NCBI RefSeq assembly: GCF_900109545.1
Contig: NZ_FOAP01000029.1
Span: forward strand, 1-64,000
DNA: 64,000 nucleotides
Direction of reading: 5' to 3'
Origin: Stigmatella aurantiaca
GTDB taxonomy: Bacteria > Myxococcota > Myxococcia > Myxococcales > Myxococcaceae
In this document: positions 7,319-15,034 of the stretch, one piece after another
Layout of the letters: each line of letters starts with the position of its first letter
How positions within the stretch are numbered: position 1 is the stretch's first letter
Notes under the pieces: generated by a model
Databases searched by the model: none
What the model was told of the DNA's origin: nothing
The model's input: the letters and a program-made list of their open reading frames with translations, nothing else
Program-made: the position numbers and the translations under genes

Positions 7319-8559
7319 GAGAGGCCCCCTGCGGTCTGAGTGGGCAGCAGGGCGGTATCAGGCGGTGCCGGTGTGTCCGCGTTCGCGGACGGCGCGCCCC
7401 GCGTTTCCCAACTGCCCGAATCCAGCGTCAACAGCGCCAGTGGCGTGAAGAGGGCGTAGGTGACGGGCATCAACAGGGCCATGGGCAGGAAGCTCAGGCC
7501 CGGGACGCGCCGGTCCTCCGGCAGGTGGCGCGTCTCCCAGCGGTAGATGAAGCCCATGAGCCCCACCACGAGCACGTGTATGGCCAGGATGTCCCAGAAC
7601 TCCCCGGTCAACACGTTGTGGACGATGACGACGGGGTAGGCGAGCAACAGCCCGAGCTGCGAGACATAGTGGACCGCCACCACGGGGTGCAGCCGCCAGG
7701 CGTGGCTGAGCCCGCCCAGCATGTCCACCAGGTTGGAGCGGCGCCAGCGCAGCTGCTGCGCGAAGTACCCCGGCAGGTGGGTGGGGGCGGCGGTGAAGCA
7801 GACCGCGTCCGTGGTGTAGAGGGTCTCATAGCCCGCCTTGATGATCTGCCGGGTGAGGAAGCGGTCCTCGCCGTACTTGATGGCGACCCCGGCGATGGCC
7901 CGCGCCTCCAGGATGGGCTCGAGCTCCTCCAGCACATGGCGGCGATACGCCGTCAGACACCCGGACAGACACATCACCGAGCGGAATCCCCGCTCCAGAT
8001 CCTTGAGCCACTCCTGGGCGAAGTGAAACTTGATCTCGACCATCCGCGTGAGCCAGGTCTGGTGGCGGTTCGTCACATAGGTTCTCCCGCCCACCGCGGC
8101 GATCCGGGGGTGGAGAAACCGCCGGACGAGCTGCCGCACGGCGCCCCGGTCCACGATGACGTCCGAGTCCACCGAGACGACGACCTCCGAGCAGGTGGCG
8201 CGCACCCCCCGGTTGATGCCCTTGCGCTTGCCCATGTTCTCCGGGTTGCGCATCACCAGGACATTGGGGTGGTTCTCGGCGGCCTTCAGGGCCCAGGCAT
8301 GGCTGTCGTCCTTGGAGCAGTCATCGACCACGACAATCGACAGCTTGTCAGGGGGGTAGTCCTGTAACAGCAGGCTGTGGATGGCGTGGTAGATGCCTTC
8401 GCCTTCATTGAAGAGGGGAATAATGATGGCCACCGTGGGCTCGTAGTCATCATTCGTTGCATCGAACTGATCACCCCGGACCCGCCGCATCAAGGGACCC
8501 AGGATGTACCGGTTCATCAACACCACGAGGAACAGGATTTGAATGGGAAATAGCTCCAT
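7315..8559 (-). CDS. Processive family-2 glycosyltransferase (cellulose/hyaluronan synthase-like, CslA-like)
   Basis: This 414-residue membrane enzyme starts at the ATG at 8559 with AGGAG 5 nt upstream; GTG codons lie just before. It has an N-terminal membrane helix (about 5-24), a GT-A catalytic domain and three or more C-terminal membrane helices (about 290-380). The processive GT2 signature is complete: D79-D80, D131-S-D133, E231-D232 and Q268-Q-L-R-W272. It should polymerise a beta-linked glycan from a UDP-sugar while threading it through the membrane. It leads the operon with the adaptor, outer-membrane and lipoprotein genes. It is divergently arranged with a copper radical oxidase, as CslA is paired with GlxA in Streptomyces. 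Which sugar is used cannot be told from the sequence. Confidence 0.85.
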   Translation of the reverse strand: MELFPIQILFLVVLMNRYILGPLMRRVRGDQFDATNDDYEPTVAIIIPLFNEGEGIYHAIHSLLLQDYPPDKLSIVVVDDCSKDDSHAWALKAAENHPNVLVMRNPENMGKRKGINRGVRATCSEVVVSVDSDVIVDRGAVRQLVRRFLHPRIAAVGGRTYVTNRHQTWLTRMVEIKFHFAQEWLKDLERGFRSVMCLSGCLTAYRRHVLEELEPILEARAIAGVAIKYGEDRFLTRQIIKAGYETLYTTDAVCFTAAPTHLPGYFAQQLRWRRSNLVDMLGGLSHAWRLHPVVAVHYVSQLGLLLAYPVVIVHNVLTGEFWDILAIHVLVVGLMGFIYRWETRHLPEDRRVPGLSFLPMALLMPVTYALFTPLALLTLDSGSWETRGAPSANADTPAPPDTALLPTQTAGGLS

Positions 8560-8792
8560 CACCACTCCTGGAAGGGAAGGGAGCAGGCTGTCCCCAGGTT
8601 GCTAACCGCGCAAAACCTTGAACTCCAGAGGCCCAAGGGCAACCTGGCTGGAAGGGCGTGGGTGTGCTTGTCATTGAACGCTTCGGAGCGCGGCCTGGTG
8701 TCCTCTTCTTCGCAAGGCCAGGCACCCCAGGGAGGGTTGGCAGGGGAGCCCAGGCACTTAGGTTACGGCCCTGGGATATAAGGGAGAGCCCC
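8560..8792. promoter_or_regulatory. Divergent intergenic region between GT2 operon and copper oxidase
   Basis: This 233-nt gap contains no credible gene. A 9-bp inverted repeat, CCAGGTTGC (8594-8602) and GCAACCTGG (8639-8647), with a 36-nt spacer lies near the GT2 side. It may be a shared regulatory element for the two divergent units. I see no strong -35/-10 pair on either strand. Confidence 0.35.
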
Positions 8793-11024
8793 ATGGGAGT
8801 AATGGGCGTCAGGGCTGGATGGGTTGGGCTGTGGTTGGGATTGCAAGGCGGCCTCGCGGTGGCTCAACCCGCCGCTGAAGCCGGGCGGTGGTCACCGCTG
8901 ATGTCATGGCCCATCTCCGCCACACATACGCACCTGCTGCCCAGTGGCAAGGTGATGTTCTTCGGGGAGTTCGACGAGGGCAAACTATCCCCCCGGTTGT
9001 GGGATCCCGTGGCCAACACGCTCACGCCGCTTCCCGTGCCTCCGTTCAATATCTTCTGCGCGGGGCACTCCTTCCTCGAAGATGGCAGGCTGCTCATCAC
9101 GGGCGGGCACGTGGACAGCCACAACGGCTTGCCCCATGCCATCCTCTTCAATCCGAAGACGAATGGTTGGGACGCCGTGCCCGACATGAACGACAAGCGC
9201 TGGTACCCGAACAACACCACCCTGGCCAATGGCGAGGTCCTGGTGCTCTCCGGGGAGACGAACGGGGAGGGCTTGTTCAACGAGCTGCCCCAGCGCTACG
9301 TGCCTGGGTCCAACACCTGGGTGAACCTGTCCACGGCCCAGAGGAAGATTCCGTATTACCCTCACATGTTCCTGGCCCCCAACAACAAGCTCTTCTTCGC
9401 GGGGCCCTGGCGCTCCAGCCAGTGGCTGGACCCGGAGGGAACCGGCACCTGGTTCGAGGCGCCGTACAGCCAATTTGGCGGCAGATCCTACGGGGGAAGC
9501 GTCTACTTTGACGGAAAGGTGCTCTCCACGGGTGGCGGAAATCCTCCCACGAAAACCGTGGAGCTGATTGATCTCAACCTGCCATCGCCCAGCTGGAGCT
9601 ACCAGAGCCCCATGAGCATCGCCCGGCGGCAGCACAACACGATGTTCTTGCCGGACGGCAAGGTCCTCGTGACGGGCGGAAGCAGTCTGGAAGGGTTCAA
9701 CAACCCCGACGGCGCCGTCCGTCATGCCGAGGTGTGGGATCCGGAGACCAATGTCTGGAAGACCTTGGCCAGCAACAACGCCTTTCGCGGATACCATTCG
9801 ACCACGCTGCTGTTGCCGGATGGGCGGGTGCTGAGCGCGGGAGGCCGCAATGTGCGCACCGCGGAAGTCTTCGAGCCTCCCTACCTCTTCCTGGGGCCGC
9901 GCCCCACCCTCACCGCGGCACCGGATGAGCTCACGCCGGGAACGTCCTTTGACGTCGGCACGCCCAACGCGGGCCAGATCAAGAAGGTCACGCTGATTGC
10001 GTTGGGCTCCGTGACGCACGCCTTCGATTCGAACCTGCGCTTTCTCACGCTGCCGCACACCGTGACCCCGGCAGGCCTCACCGTCACCGCGCCCGAGAGC
10101 AACGTGATAGCCCCCCCGGGGCCCTACATGTTGTTTTTGATCAGCCAGGAGGGCGTCCCCTCGGTGGCGAAGGGGGTGATGGTCAAGAAGGTGGCGCCGA
10201 AGTTCTCCCGTACCCTCGCCTTCAGCGATGTGTGGAAGTACGACGACACCAACGTGGACCGGGGCACGGCCTGGCTCTCGGCCAGCTACGACGATTCGCA
10301 GTGGAAGTCCGGGCCCGGACAGCTGGGCTTTGGGGATGGAGACGAGGGGACGGTGCTCACCGCCACGGTGCCGTCGCAACCCTCCGTCTACTTTCGAAAG
10401 AAGTTCTCGCTGGCCAAACCCGTCTCGGCGGCCATGCTGGAGGTGCTCTTCGACGATGGCATCCAGGTGTGGGTCAACGAGGTGCCCGTCTTCTCCCGGA
10501 ACATGGCCAAGGGGCTCAACTTCGAGGCCTTTGCCTCGGGCTCGACGAACAACCAATACATCCGGGAGAAGCTGGCGCTCTCTGGTTCGCCCTTCCGGGT
10601 GGGGGAGAACCTCATCACGGTGATGGTGAAGCAGGTGGGAAGCAACTCGACCGACCTGACCTTCGCGCTGGGGCTGGAGGTGGAGAGCACCCCGGCGCCT
10701 GTCGAGGACGTGCTCCAGGTGCTGTCTCCGAACGGAGGAGAGTCCTGGGTGGGAGGAAGCCGGGTCAGCATCCGCTGGGTGCTCAAGAGCCCCTTGCCCG
10801 CGGTGGACCTCGCGTTCTCCTCGGATGGAGGGACCGTCTGGGTGCCCATCGCCTTCGAACTGCCGGCAAGCCAGGGCAGCTATCCCTGGCGGGTGCCGAA
10901 CATCGCCTCGTCCCGGATGCTGGTGCGCGTGTCGAAGGCCGGGGGAGGGGATTCGGACGTGAGCGATGCCGTGTTCTCGATCGTGCGCACGCAGCTCCAG
11001 GAGCACCCGCGAGAGGCTCCGTGA
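8793..11024 (+). CDS. Copper radical oxidase (galactose-oxidase/GlxA-like) with C-terminal beta-sandwich domains
   Basis: This 743-residue secreted protein has a signal peptide ending ...LAVA-Q. The start at 8793 has AGGGAG 6 nt upstream; the frame is open to 8658 without support. Residues about 35-340 form kelch-repeat blades (LPDGKVLVTGG-type repeats) and about 345-450 the DUF1929-like cap. The copper and cofactor residues are all present: C89 (thioether partner, in FCAGHS), Y138 (RWYPNN), Y334-H335 (YHS) and H409 (THA). This predicts a Tyr-Cys radical/Cu enzyme oxidising a primary alcohol or aldehyde, releasing H2O2. About 465-625 is a galactose-binding-like sandwich, and about 630-735 an Ig/Fn3-like domain (LSPNGGESW). 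The divergent GT2 synthase suggests that glycan modification during export is its job. Confidence 0.85.
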   Translation: MGVMGVRAGWVGLWLGLQGGLAVAQPAAEAGRWSPLMSWPISATHTHLLPSGKVMFFGEFDEGKLSPRLWDPVANTLTPLPVPPFNIFCAGHSFLEDGRLLITGGHVDSHNGLPHAILFNPKTNGWDAVPDMNDKRWYPNNTTLANGEVLVLSGETNGEGLFNELPQRYVPGSNTWVNLSTAQRKIPYYPHMFLAPNNKLFFAGPWRSSQWLDPEGTGTWFEAPYSQFGGRSYGGSVYFDGKVLSTGGGNPPTKTVELIDLNLPSPSWSYQSPMSIARRQHNTMFLPDGKVLVTGGSSLEGFNNPDGAVRHAEVWDPETNVWKTLASNNAFRGYHSTTLLLPDGRVLSAGGRNVRTAEVFEPPYLFLGPRPTLTAAPDELTPGTSFDVGTPNAGQIKKVTLIALGSVTHAFDSNLRFLTLPHTVTPAGLTVTAPESNVIAPPGPYMLFLISQEGVPSVAKGVMVKKVAPKFSRTLAFSDVWKYDDTNVDRGTAWLSASYDDSQWKSGPGQLGFGDGDEGTVLTATVPSQPSVYFRKKFSLAKPVSAAMLEVLFDDGIQVWVNEVPVFSRNMAKGLNFEAFASGSTNNQYIREKLALSGSPFRVGENLITVMVKQVGSNSTDLTFALGLEVESTPAPVEDVLQVLSPNGGESWVGGSRVSIRWVLKSPLPAVDLAFSSDGGTVWVPIAFELPASQGSYPWRVPNIASSRMLVRVSKAGGGDSDVSDAVFSIVRTQLQEHPREAP

Positions 11025-11058
11025 CAAAGGGGGCGGAGACTGCTTCGCTAAGGGCGCC

Positions 11059-11892
11059 ATGCCGACGTCCGCCCCCACGCCGCCGTTGTTGACGCTGCCA
11101 CCCGATGAGGTCCACGTCTGGATCGTTGAGCCCGAGCGCATCACCGATGCCGGATTGCTGGCGTCCTACCGGGCCTTGCTGGATGCGCCGGAGCGCGAGA
11201 AGCAGCAGCGGTTCCACTTCGAGAGGCACCGGTTGCAGTACCTGGTCTCCCACGCGCTCGTGCGCCTCACCTTGTCGCGCTATGCCCCGGTGGCCCCAGG
11301 GGCCTGGTCCTTCGTCGCCAACACGTATGGACGGCCGGAGATCCGCGGCGAGGAGAAGCCGTGGCTGCGCTTCAACCTCTCCCACACGGACGGAATGGCC
11401 CTCTGCGCGGTGGCCCGCGACGTGGATGTGGGCGCGGATGTGGAGGATGCCGAGCGGAAGGGAGAGACGGTGGGGATCGCGGACAGCTTCTTCGCCCCTG
11501 CGGAGGTGGCCGCGCTTCGAGCGCTTCCGGAGCATGCGCAGCGCGAGCGCTTCTTCGACTACTGGACCTTGAAAGAGGCCTACATCAAGGCCCGGGGCAT
11601 GGGGCTCTCCCTGCCGCTGGAGCAGTTCGCCTTCGAGCTTCCGGCGGGGCTTCCCGCCCGGATCTCGTTTGATCCTCGCCTGGTGGATGAGCCCTCTCAC
11701 TGGCAGTTCGTACGGTTCCGGCCTTCCACGCGGCACGCCGCGGCCCTGGCCGTGCGCCGTCCAGTGGGAGCCCCTCTCTCAGTGCGGTTCCAGCGAACCG
11801 TTCCCCTCCAGGGGGATGGCCCCGTGGAGTACCTCACCCAGGAGACGCGCCAACCGCTGCGCCTTCAGATGGCTGGGGCAGGGGAGAGCTGA
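11059..11892 (+). CDS. mtaA: Sfp-type 4'-phosphopantetheinyl transferase MtaA
   Basis: This 277-residue cytosolic enzyme converts apo carrier domains of the PKS/NRPS to their holo form using CoA. The family motifs are present: G125-A-D-V-E129 (the magnesium-binding GxDxE signature) and W169-T-L-K-E-A-Y-I-K177, with the N-terminal CoA-binding segment about residues 50-110 (RPEI, FNLSHTDG). Sfp-type length fits. The chosen ATG at 11059 follows AAGGG at 11050-11054; upstream in-frame codons overlap the copper oxidase. It lies 34 nt after that oxidase gene, so the two may share a transcript. The symbol follows the published myxothiazol cluster, where MtaA is the broad-range PPTase. Here it is separated from mtaB by 6.6 kb containing a tRNA and six opposite-strand genes. 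Confidence 0.85.
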   Translation: MPTSAPTPPLLTLPPDEVHVWIVEPERITDAGLLASYRALLDAPEREKQQRFHFERHRLQYLVSHALVRLTLSRYAPVAPGAWSFVANTYGRPEIRGEEKPWLRFNLSHTDGMALCAVARDVDVGADVEDAERKGETVGIADSFFAPAEVAALRALPEHAQRERFFDYWTLKEAYIKARGMGLSLPLEQFAFELPAGLPARISFDPRLVDEPSHWQFVRFRPSTRHAAALAVRRPVGAPLSVRFQRTVPLQGDGPVEYLTQETRQPLRLQMAGAGES

Positions 11893-11951
11893 CCGCAGGG
11901 CTCGTCCCACGCCTGGCGTTCACCCAGTACACAAGCCCGGCCTCTCACTCG

Positions 11952-11979
11952 TTGCGTGCCTCGAATCGCCTGCTATAAC
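11952..11979 (+). promoter_or_regulatory. Promoter of tRNA-Arg
   Basis: TTGCGT (11952-11957) and TATAAC (11974-11979) are separated by 16 nt and lie about 40 nt upstream of the tRNA 5' end. This is the best sigma-70-like promoter in the window. Confidence 0.6.
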
Positions 11980-12017
11980 GGGCGCCGTTAGAGAGGCGGT
12001 TCGCGCGCGAAATGCCT

Positions 12018-12091
12018 GGCCCCGTAGCTCAGTTGGATAGAGCGGCGGTTTCCTAAACCGCAGGCCACAGGTTCGATTCCTGTCGGGGTCA
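12018..12091 (+). tRNA. tRNA-Arg (anticodon CCU)
   Basis: This 74-nt cloverleaf was folded by hand. The 7-bp acceptor pairs GGCCCCG with CGGGGTC (one G-U); the D stem is GCTC/GAGC; the anticodon stem GCGGT/ACCGC holds loop TTCCTAA, giving anticodon CCT (reads AGG, Arg). The variable loop is AGGCC, and the T stem ACAGG/CCTGT has loop TTCGATT. The discriminator base is A12091. CCA is not encoded and must be added by the CCA-adding enzyme (a candidate is at 60679). The gene has its own promoter upstream and an intrinsic terminator downstream. tRNA genes are common integration points for mobile DNA, which matters because an unexplained gene cluster starts just downstream. Confidence 0.97.
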
Positions 12092-12094
12092 CTT

Positions 12095-12131
12095 GCCCTG
12101 CTTCCCAAGTACTCGGAAGTAGGGCGGTTTT
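12095..12131 (+). terminator. Intrinsic terminator after tRNA-Arg
   Basis: GCCCTGCTTCC (12095-12105) pairs with GGAAGTAGGGC (12115-12125) over 11 bp with one G-T wobble and a 9-nt loop, followed by GGTTTT. It begins 4 nt after the tRNA end. Confidence 0.8.
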
Positions 12132-12201
12132 CTGTCCGGTGGCGTTCAGTGACGTCAGGTGACGGCGGTGCACCTGGCGGTGGGTGCGGTGAGGCGCCCG
12201 C

Positions 12202-12819
12202 TCAGGGCCGCGCCTCGCCGGCCAGCGCCGCGCGGTGGATGGCCACCCAGAAGCCGGCGGCCCGCCGGGCCCCTTCGAGCAGCGGCTCCGGGTGCCCGGC
12301 CCCCAGCGCCGCGCAGAGCGCCTGGGCCCGCGCGCCGTGCTCCAGGTCCACGTCGAGGTGGACGAGGATGAAGCGCGTCTTCGCCCGCTCCAGCCCGAGC
12401 CGCCCCAGCCCCTGGCGGGCCTCGCCTCCCAGGTGCCGCGCCACGCCCTCCAGCACGCGCAGCGCGCCCAGGAAGGCGAGCTGCCGCTCCGGCCCGATTC
12501 CCTCCCAGAAGGCGTGGAAGCCGGCCACCTCGCGAGGCGTGTCGGACGAGGGCTCGCGCCCGAAGGCCGCGAGGTCCGCCTTGGCCAGCAGGTAGTGCGA
12601 CTGCTCGTCCCCCGCCAGCTCCGCGAAGAAGGCCTTCAGCTCGGGGAGCGTGGCGCGCTCGGCCGCGAGCCGCAGCCGGTCTCCGCTGCGCCGCGTGTAG
12701 TGGTACATCATGTCGAGGAACGCCACGTAGCGCTCTGGCGTCACCGCCGGCAGCCAGCTCGCGACCTGCCGCGCCATCCCGGCGGTGAGCGCCTCCAACT
12801 GCTCCTCAATCGACGGCAT
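12202..12819 (-). CDS. Haem-oxygenase-like diiron oxidase/oxygenase (HDO/TenA-like fold)
   Basis: This 205-residue all-helical protein starts at 12819, 2 nt after the CapA-like gene stop, and is the last gene of a six-gene overlapping minus-strand operon. Its residue pattern fits haem-oxygenase-like diiron (HDO) proteins: E72-Q-S-H75 (with E67 nearby), E124 in RVLEG, and the diagnostic H154-x3-D158-x2-H161 (HLDVDLEH). HDOs of the CADD/UndA/SznF group activate O2 to perform N-oxygenation, decarboxylation or C-C cleavage on small molecules; true haem oxygenases lack this metal triad. The substrate is unknown. The neighbouring desaturase, acyltransferase-like and methyltransferase genes suggest a lipid or amino-acid-derived product. 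Fold and metal binding are moderately secure; reaction is not assignable. Confidence 0.7.
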   Translation of the reverse strand: MPSIEEQLEALTAGMARQVASWLPAVTPERYVAFLDMMYHYTRRSGDRLRLAAERATLPELKAFFAELAGDEQSHYLLAKADLAAFGREPSSDTPREVAGFHAFWEGIGPERQLAFLGALRVLEGVARHLGGEARQGLGRLGLERAKTRFILVHLDVDLEHGARAQALCAALGAGHPEPLLEGARRAAGFWVAIHRAALAGEARP

Positions 12820-12821
12820 CC

Positions 12822-14051
12822 TCAGTCCCTCCGGTCCGAAAGCAGCGCGCCCAACGTCCGCCGAGCATGCGCGAGGTGCGGCGCCGCCCGCTGGGGGGGC
12901 AGCTCGTCCAGGCGCACCACGCCCGCGTCGAGGAACCCCTCCCCACCGAGTCCCCGTCCACAGGCGGTGGGCACCGCGCGCAAATCCACCGGCTGGAGCA
13001 CACCCCGCGCGTCCCGGGCGAGCGCGAGCTTCAGCACGGCCCCCGTCTGGCACGCCAGCGTGGGCATGATGCTCAGGAAGTTGCCCAGCGAGTACGCGAT
13101 GAGCCCCATCCGCGCGGGCCCGCCCCGGCGTACCTGCGTGGGGCATGTGGCGTCCGCGCCGTCGATGGACACCCACTCCACCGGCTGGAGGACATGCGGC
13201 GAGGAGCCCAGGAGGAGGTCCGCCCCGCGCTCGATGAGCCGGTAGGCGTGCTCGCGCTGGAGGGCCTCGGGCCAGTACTCGTACTCGAAGCCCCAGTGCG
13301 GCATCAGCACCACCAGGTCCGGCCCCACCGCGCGAGCGGCGTCGATGAGCGCGCCCAGCCGCTCCCAGTCCGGCGCGTGGAGGGGGCTGCCCAGCCGCGT
13401 CACCGGCACCCCGGCAGGCGGCGCCCCCACGAGGTGGTTGATGTCATACGTCACGGCGGCGATGCCCATCCGCACCCCGTCCACCTCCAGGGCGGCCACC
13501 GCGTCCTCCGGCCGGGGGCCTCCCACGCAGCGGTGCTGGGAGGAGGCCAGCACCGTCCTCCGGGTCCGCTCCAGCCCTTCGGCGTCCTGGTCAAGCGCGT
13601 GGTTGTTGCAGAGGGAGAAGACGCGGTGGCGCGCCGTGCCCTCCCAGGCCGCGAGGTAGTCCGGCGGGGCGTTGTAGTGGAGCGTCTCGTAGACGAGCCG
13701 GGGCACGGGCCGCGCCGGGTCCACTGGCGTCTCCAGGTTGGCGAAGGCCACCGCGTCTCCCGCCATCACCTCCCGGACGCCGGGAGAGAGGGCGCGGTGG
13801 AAGCCGCTGCGAATCCACATCATGTCGCCCACGGCGCTCAGCCGGAGCTCCGGCGCGCCCGCGTGCCGCCAGCTCCCCGAGGCGAGGTGCCGGGCGACGC
13901 GCGCGAAGTGCTCCCCGGTTTCGGCCGAGCGCGGCTCCGGCAGGTGCAGGAGGCTCTTGGTGATGTAGCGCAGGTTGAGGTCCCACCGGGACAGCGGCCA
14001 GCGGCCGTCCTCGTAGCGGATGTCCGCGTACAGCCGGCGCAGGGCGTTCAT
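12822..14051 (-). CDS. CapA-family (PGA_cap) metallophosphatase-like protein
   Basis: This 409-residue protein has a start at 14051 overlapping the desaturase stop as ATGA. After about 75 N-terminal residues, the CapA/PGA_cap pattern appears in order: SAVGDMMW (metal Asp), FANLETPV (N-x-E-T), C-N-N-H-A-L-D-Q-D with G-x-x-x-T, VLMPHWGFEYE (H-W-G), and G-A-D-L-L-L-G-S-S-P-H-V-L-Q. This calcineurin-like metal core is found in poly-gamma-glutamate synthesis protein CapA, where its exact chemistry is unsettled. Most CapA proteins are membrane-anchored or exported, but I see no signal peptide or membrane helix here, so it probably acts in the cytosol. Within this operon it could process or ligate a polar headgroup; that is inference only. 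Confidence 0.8.
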   Translation of the reverse strand: MNALRRLYADIRYEDGRWPLSRWDLNLRYITKSLLHLPEPRSAETGEHFARVARHLASGSWRHAGAPELRLSAVGDMMWIRSGFHRALSPGVREVMAGDAVAFANLETPVDPARPVPRLVYETLHYNAPPDYLAAWEGTARHRVFSLCNNHALDQDAEGLERTRRTVLASSQHRCVGGPRPEDAVAALEVDGVRMGIAAVTYDINHLVGAPPAGVPVTRLGSPLHAPDWERLGALIDAARAVGPDLVVLMPHWGFEYEYWPEALQREHAYRLIERGADLLLGSSPHVLQPVEWVSIDGADATCPTQVRRGGPARMGLIAYSLGNFLSIMPTLACQTGAVLKLALARDARGVLQPVDLRAVPTACGRGLGGEGFLDAGVVRLDELPPQRAAPHLAHARRTLGALLSDRRD

Positions 14052-15028
14052 GGGCGCTTTCGTTCCAGGGTGACGAGTCGCACATCCTCCTCCACCACCC
14101 TGGGGCCGGCCAGGAGGGCCCGCCACATGACGTGGAGGTAGCTGTCGAAGACGGGGGCCTCGCGCGCGAGCAGCTCGGGGCGCAGGCGCGCGTGCAGCCG
14201 CGCGAGGTTGTAGCCGGGCACCCGCGGGTAGAGGTGGTGGTCCAGGTGGTGGTTGAGGCCGTTCCACAGGAAGGTGACGAGCCGGGTGCTGCGCACCGTC
14301 GTCGCGGTGTGGAAGCGGTCGCCGCGCCAGACGTTGGCGTGGTGGTCGGAGATGGACTTGAGCCCGTTGAGGGGGCTGGCGAAGAGCACCGGCAGCAGCC
14401 AGCACTCCACCGCGCCCCCGAGGAGCCCGTGGCCCGCCAGGAGCCAGAAGAGCAGCGCGTAGAAGGCCCCGTAGCCGAGCAGCACCAGCGCATGGCGGCG
14501 CAGGCGGGCGGCGTCGAAGTGCTGCACCGGGTAGAGGACGTTGAAGTAGACGAGGCTGAGCGGCAGGCCCAGCAGCACGGTGGCGTAGAAGAGTGCCCAC
14601 AGCCCGGGCGAGCGGCGGCCCGCGTTGTAGGCGTCAGGGTCCTTCTCGGTGCGGTTCCAGCGGTGGTGCGCGAGGTGGCCGTGCCGCATCGGCTCGTAGG
14701 CGATGCCCACGAGCAGGCTGAGCCCGTTGCCGAAGAGGCGGTTCTGCCAGGGCCTCGGGAAGAGCGTGTCGTGCCACGCGTCGTGGTCGAGCTGGATAAG
14801 CCCCATGACGCCCTGGGCCGCCAGCAGCCACAGGGGCAGCTTCAGCCAGAAGCCGCTGACGTGCGCGAGCCCCACGCCGGCCAGCCCCCACACGCCCAGG
14901 TGGAGGGCCGCCATGCCCAGAGCCCGCGCGGGGCGGATGCGCAGCAGCTCCACCAGCTCGTCGCGGGAGGGGCCCGGCCCGGCGGGGGCAGCGGGTGAAG
15001 CGGAGACGGGGGCGAGGGCGGGCTGCAT
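14048..15028 (-). CDS. Membrane fatty-acid desaturase
   Basis: This 326-residue integral membrane diiron enzyme carries all three His boxes: H82-D-A-W-H86, H118-L-A-H121-H122 (followed by RW), and HHLDHH near residue 270. Four or more hydrophobic segments surround them (about 38-58, 62-80, 145-165, 180-205). Members introduce double bonds or hydroxyls into acyl chains (acyl-lipid, acyl-CoA or acyl-ACP) using O2 and an electron donor. No cytochrome-b5 or ferredoxin domain is fused. It follows the ICMT-like gene by 6 nt and overlaps the CapA-like gene by 4 nt, so it is part of one transcription unit. The N-terminal 25 residues are Ala/Pro rich and probably disordered. Substrate is unknown; the context suggests tailoring of a specialised lipid. 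Confidence 0.88.
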   Translation of the reverse strand: MQPALAPVSASPAAPAGPGPSRDELVELLRIRPARALGMAALHLGVWGLAGVGLAHVSGFWLKLPLWLLAAQGVMGLIQLDHDAWHDTLFPRPWQNRLFGNGLSLLVGIAYEPMRHGHLAHHRWNRTEKDPDAYNAGRRSPGLWALFYATVLLGLPLSLVYFNVLYPVQHFDAARLRRHALVLLGYGAFYALLFWLLAGHGLLGGAVECWLLPVLFASPLNGLKSISDHHANVWRGDRFHTATTVRSTRLVTFLWNGLNHHLDHHLYPRVPGYNLARLHARLRPELLAREAPVFDSYLHVMWRALLAGPRVVEEDVRLVTLERKRP

Positions 15029-15034
15029 GGGGCC

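Noticed and set aside
11920-12108. Small minus-strand frames across the tRNA gene
   Set aside because: They are antisense to a perfect tRNA cloverleaf.
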